A stretch of 32,628 bases of DNA, from positions 1 through 32,628 of the forward strand of contig SSGN01000132.1 in the NCBI GenBank assembly GCA_008016945.1, written 5' to 3'. The translations under genes were made by a program, and so were the position numbers. The stretch comes from Flavobacteriales bacterium (GTDB lineage Bacteria; Bacteroidota; Bacteroidia; Flavobacteriales; PHOS-HE28). Numbering within the stretch: position 1 is the first letter of the stretch; every line of letters starts with the position of its first letter. This document shows, piece by piece, positions 7,719 to 16,652 of the stretch. A model generated the notes under the pieces. It was not told the DNA's origin and searched no databases. It worked only from the letters and a program-made list of their open reading frames with translations.

Positions 7719-8455
7719 GGTACAATGGGTTCGAGCACGCCCGGCTTCCAATGGTAGGGTACATGGTCGATCATGAAGGCATTGGAAAGGTGCAGCTGAC
7801 TCAAGCCGAGCCTTTCGATGAAGGCGCACCGATGTTCCTCTATCGCAACGGGTCGTGGGCGCCAGTCCGTTCGGGCACCTTCCACGATCAGTACATGGTT
7901 CCGCTTGGGAGCATGGCTGAACGTGAACGGCAATGGCCCGACGAAGCGCCGTGCTTCGCTCCAGTCCGCGAATACGGAGTTTGGGGGCAGGGCAACCGGT
8001 TCGCCGCGGTCTTTCACCACCACCACGGTGTCCCCGTCGGTGGTGCGGAGGGTGAGCCCATCGCTGTTCACCTTGGTGATCATCGGTTTGAAGGCGTAGC
8101 GGTAGCGCGTGAAACAGTTGCCGAGAAGGGCCATAAGGCGCCGGTCGGTCTCTGAGCCGAGGATGTACAGGCCGCGCGATCCACGCCCCTGGGCATTCGT
8201 GTACCGTACGAAGATGCGGTAGCCGATGAGCCAGAAGTCCTGCCCCGACCAACGCGGATGACCGGTCGGACGAAGAGCCCGGGCGCGCACCACCGCCATG
8301 GCGATGAAGCCCCAGCGGTCGTTGAACGTATCCAGTGCAAGGAACGAAGGGATCATCGCCAACAGTTCGGCCTTGGGCGCTGCGAACGTCAGCACCACGG
8401 TCTTCTCCAGTTCCGCTACTACGCCGAAAGGATGGTTCTTCAAGGCTTCAAGCAT
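7715..8455 (-). CDS. DUF2071-like (YqjF family) protein
   Basis: A 246-residue soluble protein with no signal peptide. The overall pattern matches DUF2071 proteins: an early LAMIPSFLALDTFNDRWGF-like segment, a central FLIGYRIFVRYTNAQGRGSRGLYILGSETD-type segment where the family usually has a strand pair with a Gly-Leu/Val-Tyr-Phe/Ile core, and a later FTFSHAPKRNHVLIV stretch. The family is related in fold to acetoacetate decarboxylase but most members lack a known activity. It overlaps the DoxX-like gene upstream by 8 bp and the methyltransferase-like gene downstream by 4 bp. DUF2071 and DoxX-like genes often sit side by side in bacteria, which fits the neighbour here. Family call is from pattern memory, not alignment. 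Confidence 0.72.
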   Translation of the reverse strand: MLEALKNHPFGVVAELEKTVVLTFAAPKAELLAMIPSFLALDTFNDRWGFIAMAVVRARALRPTGHPRWSGQDFWLIGYRIFVRYTNAQGRGSRGLYILGSETDRRLMALLGNCFTRYRYAFKPMITKVNSDGLTLRTTDGDTVVVVKDRGEPVALPPNSVFADWSEARRFVGPLPFTFSHAPKRNHVLIVEGARTDWRPRPVAIEEHRCAFIERLGLSQLHLSNAFMIDHVPYHWKPGVLEPIVP

Positions 8456-8837
8456 GCGTTCTTGGAAAGCGTGGAAAGGCGTTCACGAGGATGAACACAC
8501 CGAGGAGCAGTGCGAAGATCATGTTCCAGCGGCCCCACAGGAGCAGATGGGGGACCACGGCGAACTCGATCAGGTTCATCAGCAGGATCACGGTGGTCTG
8601 GGTGACCGCACAAACGCGGTAGCGCCAGCCGGAAATGATCCACACGGCCATGCCGACCTCTGCGATACCGATCGCCATGGTCATGGGCGATGCGATCGCT
8701 CGACCCAGGATCGCCCCCACGATCTCCTCGTGGCGCGGCACTTGACCAAGCACCTTGCACCATAGCCCGTTCACGAGCCAGATGGCCGCGAGAACGTAGC
8801 GCAACGCAGGATCGCTGATGGCCGGCCACCTTCCCAT
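8448..8837 (-). CDS. DoxX-like family membrane protein
   Basis: A 129-residue membrane protein with four predicted helices. The opening DPALRYVLAAIWLVNGLWCKVLG followed by PRHEEIVGAILG is the signature arrangement of the DoxX-like (DoxX_3) family, small inner-membrane proteins of uncertain function linked in other members to quinol or thiol redox chemistry. I chose ATG 8837 because it begins directly before this signature; a GTG at 8906 in frame would add 23 residues without hydrophobic or family-like character. The stop overlaps the DUF2071-like start by 8 bp. Confidence 0.8.
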   Translation of the reverse strand: MGRWPAISDPALRYVLAAIWLVNGLWCKVLGQVPRHEEIVGAILGRAIASPMTMAIGIAEVGMAVWIISGWRYRVCAVTQTTVILLMNLIEFAVVPHLLLWGRWNMIFALLLGVFILVNAFPRFPRTHA

Positions 8838-8915
8838 GGTGTGCCAAAGCAACGAAGTACGTGGGTGCTGCGGTAGGCCCCCAAGGAATTCGGGCTGGCG
8901 GCACACGCGGCCGAG

Positions 8916-9251
8916 CTACCCCACGATGATGTCATCCACCTCGATCACCGGCCTGCCGTTCTTCGTGTGTACGGTCAGTTCCACGGAATTGGAGGTTCGC
9001 CCACGCGCTGTCCAAAGATCCAGCTTCAGGTTGTAGGCCCCCGGCCAGTTGCGCACCGGTACGGTCCGAAGCTCGCGCCACACATGTTCCGGCGGCATCA
9101 CCAGCGCACTGCCCACATCGTCCACGGCGGCTTCCATGTCGTCAGCGCTCAGGCGTGTGCCGTTGGTGGCCTCCTCCAGCTCTTCGAAGCGCCGCTCCAC
9201 GAGCAGCTTCATCACATGCTTGGCGACGAGCGTGAGGTCGTTGGGACTCAT
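8916..9251 (-). CDS. Small soluble protein, DUF7668-like
   Basis: A 111-residue protein from ATG 9251. The N-terminal half is helical (LVAKHVMKLLVERRFEELEEAT, then RLSADDMEAAVDDVG) and the C-terminal half is strand-rich (YNLKLDLWTARGRTSNSVELTV, then GRPVIEVDDIIV). This helix-then-sheet pattern, with RLSA and a final EVDD motif, resembles DUF7668-type proteins as I recall them, but the family name is tentative and no function is known. It starts 1 bp after the stop of the 54-residue membrane peptide gene, so the two are likely co-translated; a 78-bp gap separates it from the DoxX-like gene downstream. Confidence 0.7.
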   Translation of the reverse strand: MSPNDLTLVAKHVMKLLVERRFEELEEATNGTRLSADDMEAAVDDVGSALVMPPEHVWRELRTVPVRNWPGAYNLKLDLWTARGRTSNSVELTVHTKNGRPVIEVDDIIVG

Positions 9252-9252
9252 G

Positions 9253-9417
9253 TCAGGACCAAAGCCAGCAGTACAGAACAACCCATACACCGATGAACAG
9301 ACCACCCACGGCCAAGGTGCCGCGGTGCTGCATCAAGTCGCGTTTCACCAACAAACGGTATAAGGCCCATCCGAAGAAGAGGGTGAGCAAACCGATGGCC
9401 ATGACGAACCGTCCCAT
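9253..9417 (-). CDS. 54-residue two-helix membrane peptide
   Basis: An open frame from ATG 9417 to TGA 9253-9255 encodes 54 residues with two strongly hydrophobic segments, GRFVMAIGLLTLFFGWALY (about residues 2-20) and LAVGGLFIGVWVVLYCWLW (about 35-53), joined by a basic loop (LLVKRDLMQHRG). Both segments have the length of single membrane spans, and the basic loop suggests a hairpin with the loop on the cytoplasmic side. It starts 21 bp after the recQ stop and ends 1 bp before the next start, which supports it as a real gene within the run. No family recognised. Confidence 0.65.
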   Translation of the reverse strand: MGRFVMAIGLLTLFFGWALYRLLVKRDLMQHRGTLAVGGLFIGVWVVLYCWLWS

Positions 9418-9438
9418 GTGTTACTGTTCAAGTGTCCG

Positions 9439-11628
9439 TCAGTTCGCCACCTCGCTCATGAATTTCAGGCGGATCAGGCGAAGTTCTTCCTCGCTGTAGT
9501 CCCCATCGAACTCCTGGTGCGCGGTCTCGATATCATCGGTCTCGCTCCCGCGGAAGTAGTCCATGATCTCCTCCTGAACGTCGGGTTCGAGCAGGTCGTT
9601 GATGTGGTAGTTGATGTCGAGCTTGGTGCCGCTCATCACGATGCTCTCCAACTCGGTGAGCAGGTCGGGCAGGGTGAGTCCTTTGCCACGGGCTATGGCA
9701 TCCAGCGGCAGTCGCTTGTCGATGTTCTGGATGATGTGGACCTTGTTGCCGCTCTTATTCACCACGGAGCGCACCACCACTTCCTCCTCCCGCTCGATGT
9801 CGTTCTCCTCCACGTACTTGGCGATCAGCTCCAAGAAGGGCTTTCCGTACTTGGCCGCCTTGCCCGGACCAACCCCCGTCACTTGTGTGAGGTCGTCCAT
9901 GGTCACCGGGTACCGCATGGTCATTTCCTCCAAGGAGGGGTCTTGGAAGATCACGTAGGGCGGCAACTTGTGTTTCTTGGCCACCTGCTGACGAAGGTCC
10001 TTCAACATCGCCATCAGCTTCTCGTCCGCCGCGCCGCGACCTCCTCCTCCACTGGTGAAGTCATCATCGCCACCTTCATCCTCGGAGTAGTCGCGTTCCT
10101 TCACGAACTTGATCGAGACCGGCTTCTTCCGGAACTTCTTTCCCGCCTCGGTGAGGCTCAGGTTGCCGTAGGTCTCGATGTCCTTGTGCAGCAGCCCGTT
10201 CACCAGGGCTTGCCGGAGCACGGCCATCCAGTGCTGGGCGTCCTTGTCGCTGCCCGCACCATAGCTCTCCAGCTTATCGCCCTTGTAGTTCTTGATCTCG
10301 CTGGTCTCCGTGCCGGTGAGCAGGTCGCAGATGTACTTCGCCTTGTGCCGTTCCTTGCTCTCGACCACCGCATCCAGGATCTGCACCACATCGTCCTTCG
10401 CTTCGAAGACCTCCTGGGGGTTGGTGCAGTTGTCGCATGAGCCGCAATCGTTCCCAGGCATTTCCTCGCCGAAGTAGTGCAGTAGGTATTTCCGACGGCA
10501 CATGCTCGTTTCGGCATAGCCCACGGTGTCCTGCAGCAGCTGTTTGCCGATCTCCTGTTCGGCCACCGGCTTCCCTTGCAGGAATTTCTCCAGCTTTTCG
10601 ATGTCCTTGTAGCTGTAGAAGGCCACGCACTTGCCCTCGCCACCGTCGCGCCCACCACGTCCGGTTTCCTGGTAGTAGCTCTCCAGGCTCTTGGGGATGT
10701 CGTGGTGGATCACGAACCGCACGTCGGGTTTGTCGATCCCCATGCCGAAGGCGATGGTGGCCACGATCACGTCCACTTCTTCCATCAGGAACTTGTCCTG
10801 GTGGTCGGCGCGCTGCGCAGCGTCCATGCCCGCGTGATAGGGCAGGGCCTTGATCCCGTTCACGTTCAGGGTCTCGGCCACCTCCTCCACCTTCTTTCGG
10901 CTCAGGCAATAGATGATGCCACTGCGCCCCGCATGCTGTTTCACGAACTTGGTGATCTCCCGGTTCACGTCGCGCTTGGGGCGTACCTCGTAGTACAGGT
11001 TGGGTCGGTTGAAGCTGGCCTTGAACGTGGTGGCGTTCGGGATGTCCAAGTTCTTCAGGATGTCCTCCTGTACCTTGCCGGTGGCCGTGGCCGTGAGGGC
11101 GATCATGGGCACGCGCTTGATCTCGTCGAAGATGGTGCGCAGCCGTCGGTATTCCGGGCGGAAGTCATGCCCCCACTCGCTGATGCAATGGGCCTCATCG
11201 ATGGCGAAGAAGCTGATGTGGATCTCGCTGAGGAACTCCACGTTCTCCTTCTTGGTGAGGCTTTCGGGCGCCACGTACAACAGCTTGGTCTTCCCCGCTT
11301 TGATGTCGGCCTTCACCTTGGCGGCCTCGTTGCGGGTGAGCGAACTGTTCAGGAAATGCGCTACCCCATCGTCCGAACTGAAGCCGCGAATGGCATCCAC
11401 CTGGTTCTTCATCAGGGCGATCAGCGGGCTCACCACGATGGCCGTGCCCTCGCTCATGAGGGCCGGAAGTTGATAACAGAGGCTTTTACCCCCGCCAGTG
11501 GGCATGATCACGAACGTGTTCTTGCCGTCCAGCACGTTCTGGATGACCGCTTCTTGTTCTCCTTTGAACTGGTTGAATCCGAAGAACTGTTCGAGCGCTT
11601 CGCGGGGTGTGAGGTCGAGGGTTGTCAT
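9439..11628 (-). CDS. recQ: ATP-dependent DNA helicase RecQ
   Basis: A 729-residue superfamily 2 helicase that unwinds DNA 3'-5' in recombination and replication-fork repair. Walker A PTGGGKS lies at about 43-49, the DEAH box (AIDEAHCISEWGHDFRPEY) at about 145, and motif VI is QETGRGGRDG. The RecQ-C-terminal zinc site is present (CRRKYLLHYFG, then CGSCDNC), followed by a winged-helix part, a short acidic/glycine linker, an HRDC domain (LPPYVIFQD, then ITGVGPGKAAKYG-like VTGVGPGKAAKYG) and a C-terminal helix-turn-helix-like extension. Bacteroidota RecQ proteins commonly have this longer form of 700-730 residues. ATG 11628 is preferred over GTG 11637. It heads the minus-strand run of small genes and is divergent from tatC. 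Confidence 0.97.
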   Translation of the reverse strand: MTTLDLTPREALEQFFGFNQFKGEQEAVIQNVLDGKNTFVIMPTGGGKSLCYQLPALMSEGTAIVVSPLIALMKNQVDAIRGFSSDDGVAHFLNSSLTRNEAAKVKADIKAGKTKLLYVAPESLTKKENVEFLSEIHISFFAIDEAHCISEWGHDFRPEYRRLRTIFDEIKRVPMIALTATATGKVQEDILKNLDIPNATTFKASFNRPNLYYEVRPKRDVNREITKFVKQHAGRSGIIYCLSRKKVEEVAETLNVNGIKALPYHAGMDAAQRADHQDKFLMEEVDVIVATIAFGMGIDKPDVRFVIHHDIPKSLESYYQETGRGGRDGGEGKCVAFYSYKDIEKLEKFLQGKPVAEQEIGKQLLQDTVGYAETSMCRRKYLLHYFGEEMPGNDCGSCDNCTNPQEVFEAKDDVVQILDAVVESKERHKAKYICDLLTGTETSEIKNYKGDKLESYGAGSDKDAQHWMAVLRQALVNGLLHKDIETYGNLSLTEAGKKFRKKPVSIKFVKERDYSEDEGGDDDFTSGGGGRGAADEKLMAMLKDLRQQVAKKHKLPPYVIFQDPSLEEMTMRYPVTMDDLTQVTGVGPGKAAKYGKPFLELIAKYVEENDIEREEEVVVRSVVNKSGNKVHIIQNIDKRLPLDAIARGKGLTLPDLLTELESIVMSGTKLDINYHINDLLEPDVQEEIMDYFRGSETDDIETAHQEFDGDYSEEELRLIRLKFMSEVAN

Positions 11629-11806
11629 TTCAGGCACGATCGGAGCAATTGACCGCCTTTGTTTTGAGAGGCTTAAATGTACGGCGACTATCAGGTAATG
11701 ATCAGCACTGTTGTGTCATCTTAACAACAACTCATCCCAACCAGTTGGAATGCCGAGACCGTTGAAAACTGGAGAACGTGGCCCAGAACTCCTTGTGTGT
11801 CCCGGC

Positions 11807-11814
11807 TATCTTTG
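11807..11814 (+). promoter_or_regulatory. Candidate -7 box upstream of tatC
   Basis: TATCTTTG matches the Bacteroidota -7 consensus TAnnTTTG exactly and lies 47 bp upstream of the tatC ATG. No clean TTTG is seen at the usual 19-21 bp upstream, so the -33 element is weak or absent. Confidence 0.45.
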
Positions 11815-11861
11815 GCGCACGCGGCTCCATACCCTTGGCCACTCACCGTAATAGTCAGGAA

Positions 11862-12686
11862 ATGACCTTCCTGGAGCATCTGGAGGAGCTCCGGTGGACC
11901 CTCGTGCGCGCTGCCATTTCCATCACCGTGGGCATGGTGCTCTGCTTCATCGCCAAGGATCTCGTGTTCGACCGCATCATTCTGGCGCCCAAGGACGGCT
12001 CCTTCATCACCTACCGCGCCTTCTGCTGGCTGGGCCACCGTTTGGGCATGGGCGAGGCGATGTGTGTCGGCGACATGGCCCTTTCGCTCCAGAACATCAG
12101 CATGAGCGGGCAGTTCTTCACCCACCTCATGGTATCCTTCGTGGCCGGGTTCATCCTTGCCTTCCCCTACGTGTTGTGGCAGTTCTGGCGCTTTATCGCC
12201 CCGGGGCTCCATGGCTCGGAGAAAGGGGCGGTGGGCGGCCTGGTGTTCTTCGCCAGCATCCTGTTCCTGGTGGGTGTGGCGTTCGGCTATTTCCTGCTCG
12301 CGCCGCTCAGTATCCAATTCTTCGGGACCTACCAGGTGAGCGCTACCGTGGAGAACACCGTGGCGTTGGATAGCTATATCGCCATGGTCACCTCGGTGAC
12401 CTTATGGACCGGGGTCGTGTTCGAGCTGCCGTTGGTGATCCTCTTCCTGACCCGGGCCGGGGTGGTGACCCCCCCCTTCCTGCGTACCTACCGGAAGCAT
12501 GCCTTCGTGGGGATCCTGATCATCGCCGCGATCCTTACTCCGCCCGACGTGGTGAGCCAGCTCATCGTTTCCGGCCCGCTGATGCTGCTCTACGAGTTCG
12601 GCATCTTCATCTCGGCTCGTACCCTTCGCCGTATGGAACGCGGGAAACAGGTCCTCAAAGCCGTACAGCCGCGCCACACCGCATGA
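11862..12686 (+). CDS. tatC: Sec-independent protein translocase TatC
   Basis: A 274-residue inner-membrane protein with six predicted helices, the receptor that binds twin-arginine signal peptides and builds the Tat channel with TatA, so folded proteins can cross the membrane. The N-terminal MTFLEHLEELRW motif is diagnostic, as is FVAGFILAFPYVLWQFWRFIAPGLHGSEK in the second-third helix region and TPPDVVSQLIVSGPLMLLYEFGIFIS near the end. ATG 11862 puts this N-terminal motif at residue 1; a GTG start at 11778 would add 28 non-homologous residues. Its stop overlaps the next start by ATGA. No tatA gene is seen nearby. Confidence 0.96.
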   Translation: MTFLEHLEELRWTLVRAAISITVGMVLCFIAKDLVFDRIILAPKDGSFITYRAFCWLGHRLGMGEAMCVGDMALSLQNISMSGQFFTHLMVSFVAGFILAFPYVLWQFWRFIAPGLHGSEKGAVGGLVFFASILFLVGVAFGYFLLAPLSIQFFGTYQVSATVENTVALDSYIAMVTSVTLWTGVVFELPLVILFLTRAGVVTPPFLRTYRKHAFVGILIIAAILTPPDVVSQLIVSGPLMLLYEFGIFISARTLRRMERGKQVLKAVQPRHTA

Positions 12687-15181
12687 TCAGGGCCTTTCTT
12701 CGCCTCCTGTCCGTTGCCTTGGGGTGGGCCACCGCCACCCTGGCCCTGGCACAGACCACCCGCGTGAGCGGCCGGGTGACCGATGGCAAGACCGGCGAAC
12801 CGATCCCCTTCGCCAGCATCGCCTTCGTGGACAGCCGCATCGGCACCAGTAGCGATATGGATGGGCGATACGTGATCGATACCTACTACGCCACCGACAG
12901 CATCAAGGTCACCTCCGTTGGTTATGTCGCGATCACCCGTGGGGTGAAGAAGGACAAGGAACAGGTGCTCGATATCGTGCTGCTGCCGAACAGCTTCGAG
13001 CTGGCCGAGGTGGTGATCCGGCCCACGGAGGAGAACCCCGCTTTCGGCATCCTGCGCCGCGTGGTGCGGAACAAACCGGTGAATAACCGCGCCAAACTGG
13101 CCGCCTACCAATACCACGCGTACAACAAGATCGAATTCGACCTCAACAACATCACCGAGGAGTTCACCAAGAAGAAGCTCTTCAAGCCCTTCGACTTCAT
13201 CTTCGAGAACATCGACAGCACGGACGCCAAGCCCTACCTGCCCATTTTCATGACCGAGACGTTGAGCGAGGTGTTCTACCGCCAGAGCCCGAAGAAGCAG
13301 CGTGAGTACATCCGGGGCACCAAGGTGAGCGGCATCGAGAACGAAAGCGTCTCGCAGTTCATGGGCGATATGTACCAGAACGTGAACATCTACGAGAACT
13401 TCCTGGTCATCTTCGGAAAGAATTTCATCAGCCCGATCGCCGATGGGGGCAAGGGGTATTACGACTATTACCTCACCGATAGCGCCTTCGTTGGCAAGTA
13501 TTGGTGCTACAAGCTCACCTTCAAACCCAAGCGTGTACAGGAGCTCGCCTTCTCCGGCGAAATGTGGATCAGCGATACCACCTACGCCGTGCACCGTATC
13601 GAAGCCGGCATCGCATCGGGTGCCAACCTCAATTTCGTCCAAGGTTTCTGGGTGCGCCAGCAGTATGACCAGGTGCAGAACGAGGTGTGGATGCTCACCC
13701 GCGACGAACTGGTGGTTGACCTCAACGTGATCCGCGATTCCGGCGAGAAGAACAAGAACGCCGTGCAGGGTTTCTATGGCCGGCGTAATGCGAGCTACCG
13801 CGACTTCGTGATCAACCAACCACGCGAGCCGGCTTTCTATGAAGGGGTGGATGACGTGGTGATGGAGATCGACCCCCTGAGCCTGGGGGCGGACTATTGG
13901 GATCAGAATCGCCATGTGCCCCTGACCGCCAAGGAGAACGCCATCTACCACATGGTGGATACCATGAAGACCATTCCGCGCTTCAGGACCTATGTGGATG
14001 TGGTGAGCACCCTGATGACGGGCTATTACGAACGGGGAGCGATGGAGTACGGCCCCTACTTCACCACGGTGAGCTACAATCCGGTGGAAGGAGCGCGCTT
14101 CAGGCTCGGTGGGCGTACCAGCAATGCCTTTAGTACCTGGGTGGAGTTCGAGGGGTACACGGCCTACGGCCTGCTGGACGAACGATTCAAATTCGGCCTG
14201 GCCACCCGTGGATTCATCAGTAAACAGCCGCGGTTGTTGTACCGCGCGAGCTATAAGCACGATGTGGAGCAGCTTGGGCAAAGCATCAACGCATTCCGCA
14301 ACGACAATATCCTGGGCAGTGTCTTCCGCCGCAGTCCGAACACCAAGCTTACCGATGTGGAGGAGTGGAAGGCCAGTCTCGAACGCGAATGGTTCAGCGG
14401 ATTCACCAGTGAGGTGATGGTACGCTATCGCACACTGCAGGCCCTTGGCGATCTCCGCTACCAACGCCTGCTCATGGAGCCTACACCGCGCGTGGACGAC
14501 CTGGGCAGCCTCCGTACCGCAGAGGTGAGCTTCAATACGCGATTCGCCTACGGCGAGAAATACGTGAGTGGCGAGTTCGACCGCATCCCCGTGGGCATTC
14601 TCAAGTATCCCACGCTGGAATTGCACGTGGCCTGTGGGATACCCGGCCTGCTCAACAGCGACTACGCTTACACCAAGGTGGTGGGCCGTACCTACAAACG
14701 CTGGCAGTTGGGCGCCGCAGGATGGATGCGTACCACCGTTGAGGGGGGGCGCATCTTCGGTGCCTTGCCTTATCCGCTGCTCGCCATCCACAGTGGCAAC
14801 GAGACCTTCTACCTCGACGATGCCTCGTTCAATACCATGAATTTCTTCGAGTTCATCAGCGACCGGTACGTCCAGCTCTTCGCCGAACACCATTTCGAGG
14901 GTCTGTTCTTCAATCGTATTCCGCTCTTGCGCCGCCTCAAATGGCGCGAAGTGGCGACCTTCAAGGCCGTGGCCGGCGATCTGGACATGAAGCACGGCGA
15001 GGAGTTGTTGTTCCTGCCGGGCATGTACTCCCTGTACAACGGCCCGTTCATGGAGGCGAGTGCCGGTGTGGAGAACATCCTGAAGGTGCTTCGCTTCGAC
15101 ATCATCTGGCGCCTGCGCTACAACGATCATCCGCGTACCGCGCCCTGGGCGTTGCGCGCCAAGCTCTACATCAATTTCTGA
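12683..15181 (+). CDS. DUF5686 / carboxypeptidase-regulatory-like outer membrane protein
   Basis: An 832-residue protein from ATG 12683, which overlaps the tatC stop (ATGA). A signal peptide ([20 protein letters not shown]) is followed at about residues 25-110 by a carboxypeptidase regulatory-like beta-sandwich ([20 protein letters not shown], then [11 protein letters not shown], then VTSVGYVA), the same module that begins many SusC-type and other Bacteroidota surface proteins. The rest is a long DUF5686-type region ending in beta-barrel-like strands ([22 protein letters not shown]). Proteins of this class are common in Bacteroidota and have no settled function; an outer-membrane barrel is expected. 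The adjacent lptB start follows 5 bp later, suggesting one transcript. Confidence 0.85.
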   Translation: MIRAFLRLLSVALGWATATLALAQTTRVSGRVTDGKTGEPIPFASIAFVDSRIGTSSDMDGRYVIDTYYATDSIKVTSVGYVAITRGVKKDKEQVLDIVLLPNSFELAEVVIRPTEENPAFGILRRVVRNKPVNNRAKLAAYQYHAYNKIEFDLNNITEEFTKKKLFKPFDFIFENIDSTDAKPYLPIFMTETLSEVFYRQSPKKQREYIRGTKVSGIENESVSQFMGDMYQNVNIYENFLVIFGKNFISPIADGGKGYYDYYLTDSAFVGKYWCYKLTFKPKRVQELAFSGEMWISDTTYAVHRIEAGIASGANLNFVQGFWVRQQYDQVQNEVWMLTRDELVVDLNVIRDSGEKNKNAVQGFYGRRNASYRDFVINQPREPAFYEGVDDVVMEIDPLSLGADYWDQNRHVPLTAKENAIYHMVDTMKTIPRFRTYVDVVSTLMTGYYERGAMEYGPYFTTVSYNPVEGARFRLGGRTSNAFSTWVEFEGYTAYGLLDERFKFGLATRGFISKQPRLLYRASYKHDVEQLGQSINAFRNDNILGSVFRRSPNTKLTDVEEWKASLEREWFSGFTSEVMVRYRTLQALGDLRYQRLLMEPTPRVDDLGSLRTAEVSFNTRFAYGEKYVSGEFDRIPVGILKYPTLELHVACGIPGLLNSDYAYTKVVGRTYKRWQLGAAGWMRTTVEGGRIFGALPYPLLAIHSGNETFYLDDASFNTMNFFEFISDRYVQLFAEHHFEGLFFNRIPLLRRLKWREVATFKAVAGDLDMKHGEELLFLPGMYSLYNGPFMEASAGVENILKVLRFDIIWRLRYNDHPRTAPWALRAKLYINF

Positions 15182-15186
15182 TCCGG

Positions 15187-15915
15187 ATGCTCCGCGCCGT
15201 TGACATCTTCAAACGCTACAAGCGCCGCACCGTGGTGAACGGGGTGAGCGTGGAGGTGAAGCAGGGCGAGATCGTGGGGCTGCTCGGCCCCAACGGTGCC
15301 GGTAAGACCACGAGCTTCTACATGATCGTGGGCCTGATCAAGCCCAACGCAGGCCACATCTTCCTCGATGAGGAGAAGATCACGGACCTGGCCATGTACA
15401 GGCGTGCGAAGAAGGGTATCGGCTATCTGCCGCAAGAGGCCAGCGTGTTCCGCAAGCTTAGCGTGGAGGATAACATCAAGGCCATCCTCGAGGTGAGCGG
15501 AAAGTCCAAGGCGGAGCAAGCGGACAAGTTGGAGGAGCTGCTGAATGAGTTCAGCTTGCAACACGTGCGCAAGAACATGGGCGATGTGCTTAGCGGTGGG
15601 GAAAGACGTCGAACAGAGATCGCCCGCGCACTGGCCACCGAGCCGCGCTTCATTCTGTTGGACGAACCCTTCGCCGGGGTGGACCCGATCGCCGTGGAGG
15701 ACATCCAGGGAATCGTGGCGAAGCTGAAGGAGAAGAACATCGGGATCCTGATCACCGACCACAACGTGCAGGAGACCTTGAGCATCACCGATCGGGCCTA
15801 TCTGCTTTTTGAGGGCAAGATCCTCAAGCAGGGCACCGCCGAAGAACTGGCCGCCGATGAAACCGTGCGGCGCGTTTACCTGGGGAAGAACTTCGAGTTG
15901 AGGAGGAAGGTTTGA
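15187..15915 (+). CDS. lptB: LPS export ABC transporter ATP-binding protein LptB
   Basis: A 242-residue ABC ATPase that powers LptFG in moving lipopolysaccharide from the inner membrane towards the outer membrane. Walker [10 protein letters not shown] lies at 34-42, the signature is LSGGERRR, and Walker B with D-loop is [13 protein letters not shown]; the switch histidine is in LITDHNVQE. The sequence [19 protein letters not shown] is the typical LptB Q-loop region and separates it from amino acid importers such as LivF. ATG 15187 gives the usual MLRA start; upstream readings are out of family. Length is normal. No lptF or lptG is visible nearby. It ends the tatC operon. Confidence 0.96.
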   Translation: MLRAVDIFKRYKRRTVVNGVSVEVKQGEIVGLLGPNGAGKTTSFYMIVGLIKPNAGHIFLDEEKITDLAMYRRAKKGIGYLPQEASVFRKLSVEDNIKAILEVSGKSKAEQADKLEELLNEFSLQHVRKNMGDVLSGGERRRTEIARALATEPRFILLDEPFAGVDPIAVEDIQGIVAKLKEKNIGILITDHNVQETLSITDRAYLLFEGKILKQGTAEELAADETVRRVYLGKNFELRRKV

Positions 15916-15931
15916 TGGGATGAGCGACAAG

Positions 15932-16175
15932 CTCAATTCAAGCTCCAAGCCTCAAGGGTGCCTCGAAGAACCTCGAACGGATAGCGCGCGCCGCTATCAT
16001 TCGTCCAGACGAGGCGCTTCGAAGAGAGGATACTGGATCGAAGTATCCGACTGAGGAGCAACAAAGTTTGGGCGAATGAGAGCAAGCGATGATCGCTGTG
16101 CTTCTTTCTCATGAACGCCGCCGGCACGAGGTTCTTCGAGTTACCCTCAAGGCACAAGCTTCAAGTTCCAAGCTG
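15932..16175. repeat. Multi-stem inverted-repeat element, candidate structured RNA or mobile repeat
   Basis: A foldable block in the gap between convergent genes. Outer stem: a perfect 14-bp inverted repeat, 15962-15975 against 16127-16140, extended outwards by imperfect matches (AAGCTC/TCAAGG-type segments). Inside are hairpin A 15980-15998 (GATAGCG/CGCTATC, 5-nt loop); stem B 15997-16007 with 16069-16079 (11 bp, one G-U pair), which encloses hairpin C 16028-16048 (GGATACT/AGTATCC); and hairpin D 16081-16102 (AGCA-AGCGA with TCGCT-g-TGCT). The first two bases of stem B also close hairpin A, so they are alternatives at that point. No reading frame explains it. Confidence 0.6.
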
Positions 16176-16473
16176 CCGACGAGATGGGAGTGATGTTGTT
16201 CGGTGTTGGCCCGAAGGTGGGTAGAGGATGTCGAACGTGACGGGGGAGGGTTTGGAACAACGCTGAATACGGAAGGCCGGGTGTATGATCCGGAGGAGGG
16301 GATGGCGGTGTTCGCCGCGTGTCGTCGTCCATGTCGATCGAATGCCGCGTTCTCCCGCAGTGCGCTATTCCGCGGATCGGCCATTGCGCAGCGGCGGGCC
16401 TCTGGTACTGCACTATGGGGAGGCGCAGGGTGCCGAGTCGGGCAGGGATATCAGCCATAAGCACGGGATCGCT
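16176..16473. other. Unassigned intergenic stretch
   Basis: About 300 bases after the foldable element and before the small ORF. Open frames here are arginine- and proline-rich and lack coding character. I saw no tRNA, signal recognition particle RNA, RNase P or tmRNA core motif, and no promoter with both boxes. Confidence 0.4.
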
Positions 16474-16620
16474 ATGAAGGAACTGAAGGAGTCCTGTGTC
16501 GATCCGCGGATCCAGCATCTTTCAGGCCTGATGCAGGACACGGACCAGGACCTCCTCTGGCTCACGCAGGAATGCGACGAACTTGTTCGGATCGTCGGCA
16601 AGGTCATCGCGAACAAGTAG
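16474..16620 (+). CDS. Possible 48-residue small protein
   Basis: An open frame from ATG 16474 encodes 48 residues: an acidic, leucine-rich stretch (SGLMQDTDQDLLWLTQECDELVRIVGKVI) with helix-forming spacing, and no proline or arginine runs. Its amino acid make-up differs from the upstream part of the same frame, which looks like noise. It lies in a convergent gap where genes are less expected, and no promoter stands out, so it may be chance. Confidence 0.35.
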   Translation: MKELKESCVDPRIQHLSGLMQDTDQDLLWLTQECDELVRIVGKVIANK

Positions 16621-16652
16621 CGGAATAGGCCATCGATGCCTACGCCTCGTAT

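Noticed and set aside
9418..10440. 340-residue plus-strand frame opposite recQ
   Set aside because: Antisense shadow of RecQ, whose motifs are complete on the minus strand.
11778..11850. tRNA-like segment upstream of tatC (GTGGCC at 11778 pairs with GGCCAC at 11837; frame reads GARGSIPLATH, as seen in mistranslated tRNA T-arms)
   Set aside because: No D-arm, anticodon stem or T-stem can be formed; the T-loop would be GGCTCCATACC, away from GGTTCGAATCC. At best a decayed remnant.
12590..15130. 846-residue minus-strand frame opposite the DUF5686-like gene
   Set aside because: Very long but a shadow: histidine-, valine- and alanine-rich, without domains, and the plus frame has clear domains and coupling with neighbours.
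15932..16175. Integron attC site as an explanation of the folded element
   Set aside because: No RYYYAAC/GTTRRRY core sites at the ends and no integrase gene or cassette pattern nearby.
16285..16473. Longer version of the small ORF, starting at ATG 16285
   Set aside because: The added 63 residues are arginine- and proline-rich and look like noncoding translation; only the part from 16474 has protein-like composition.
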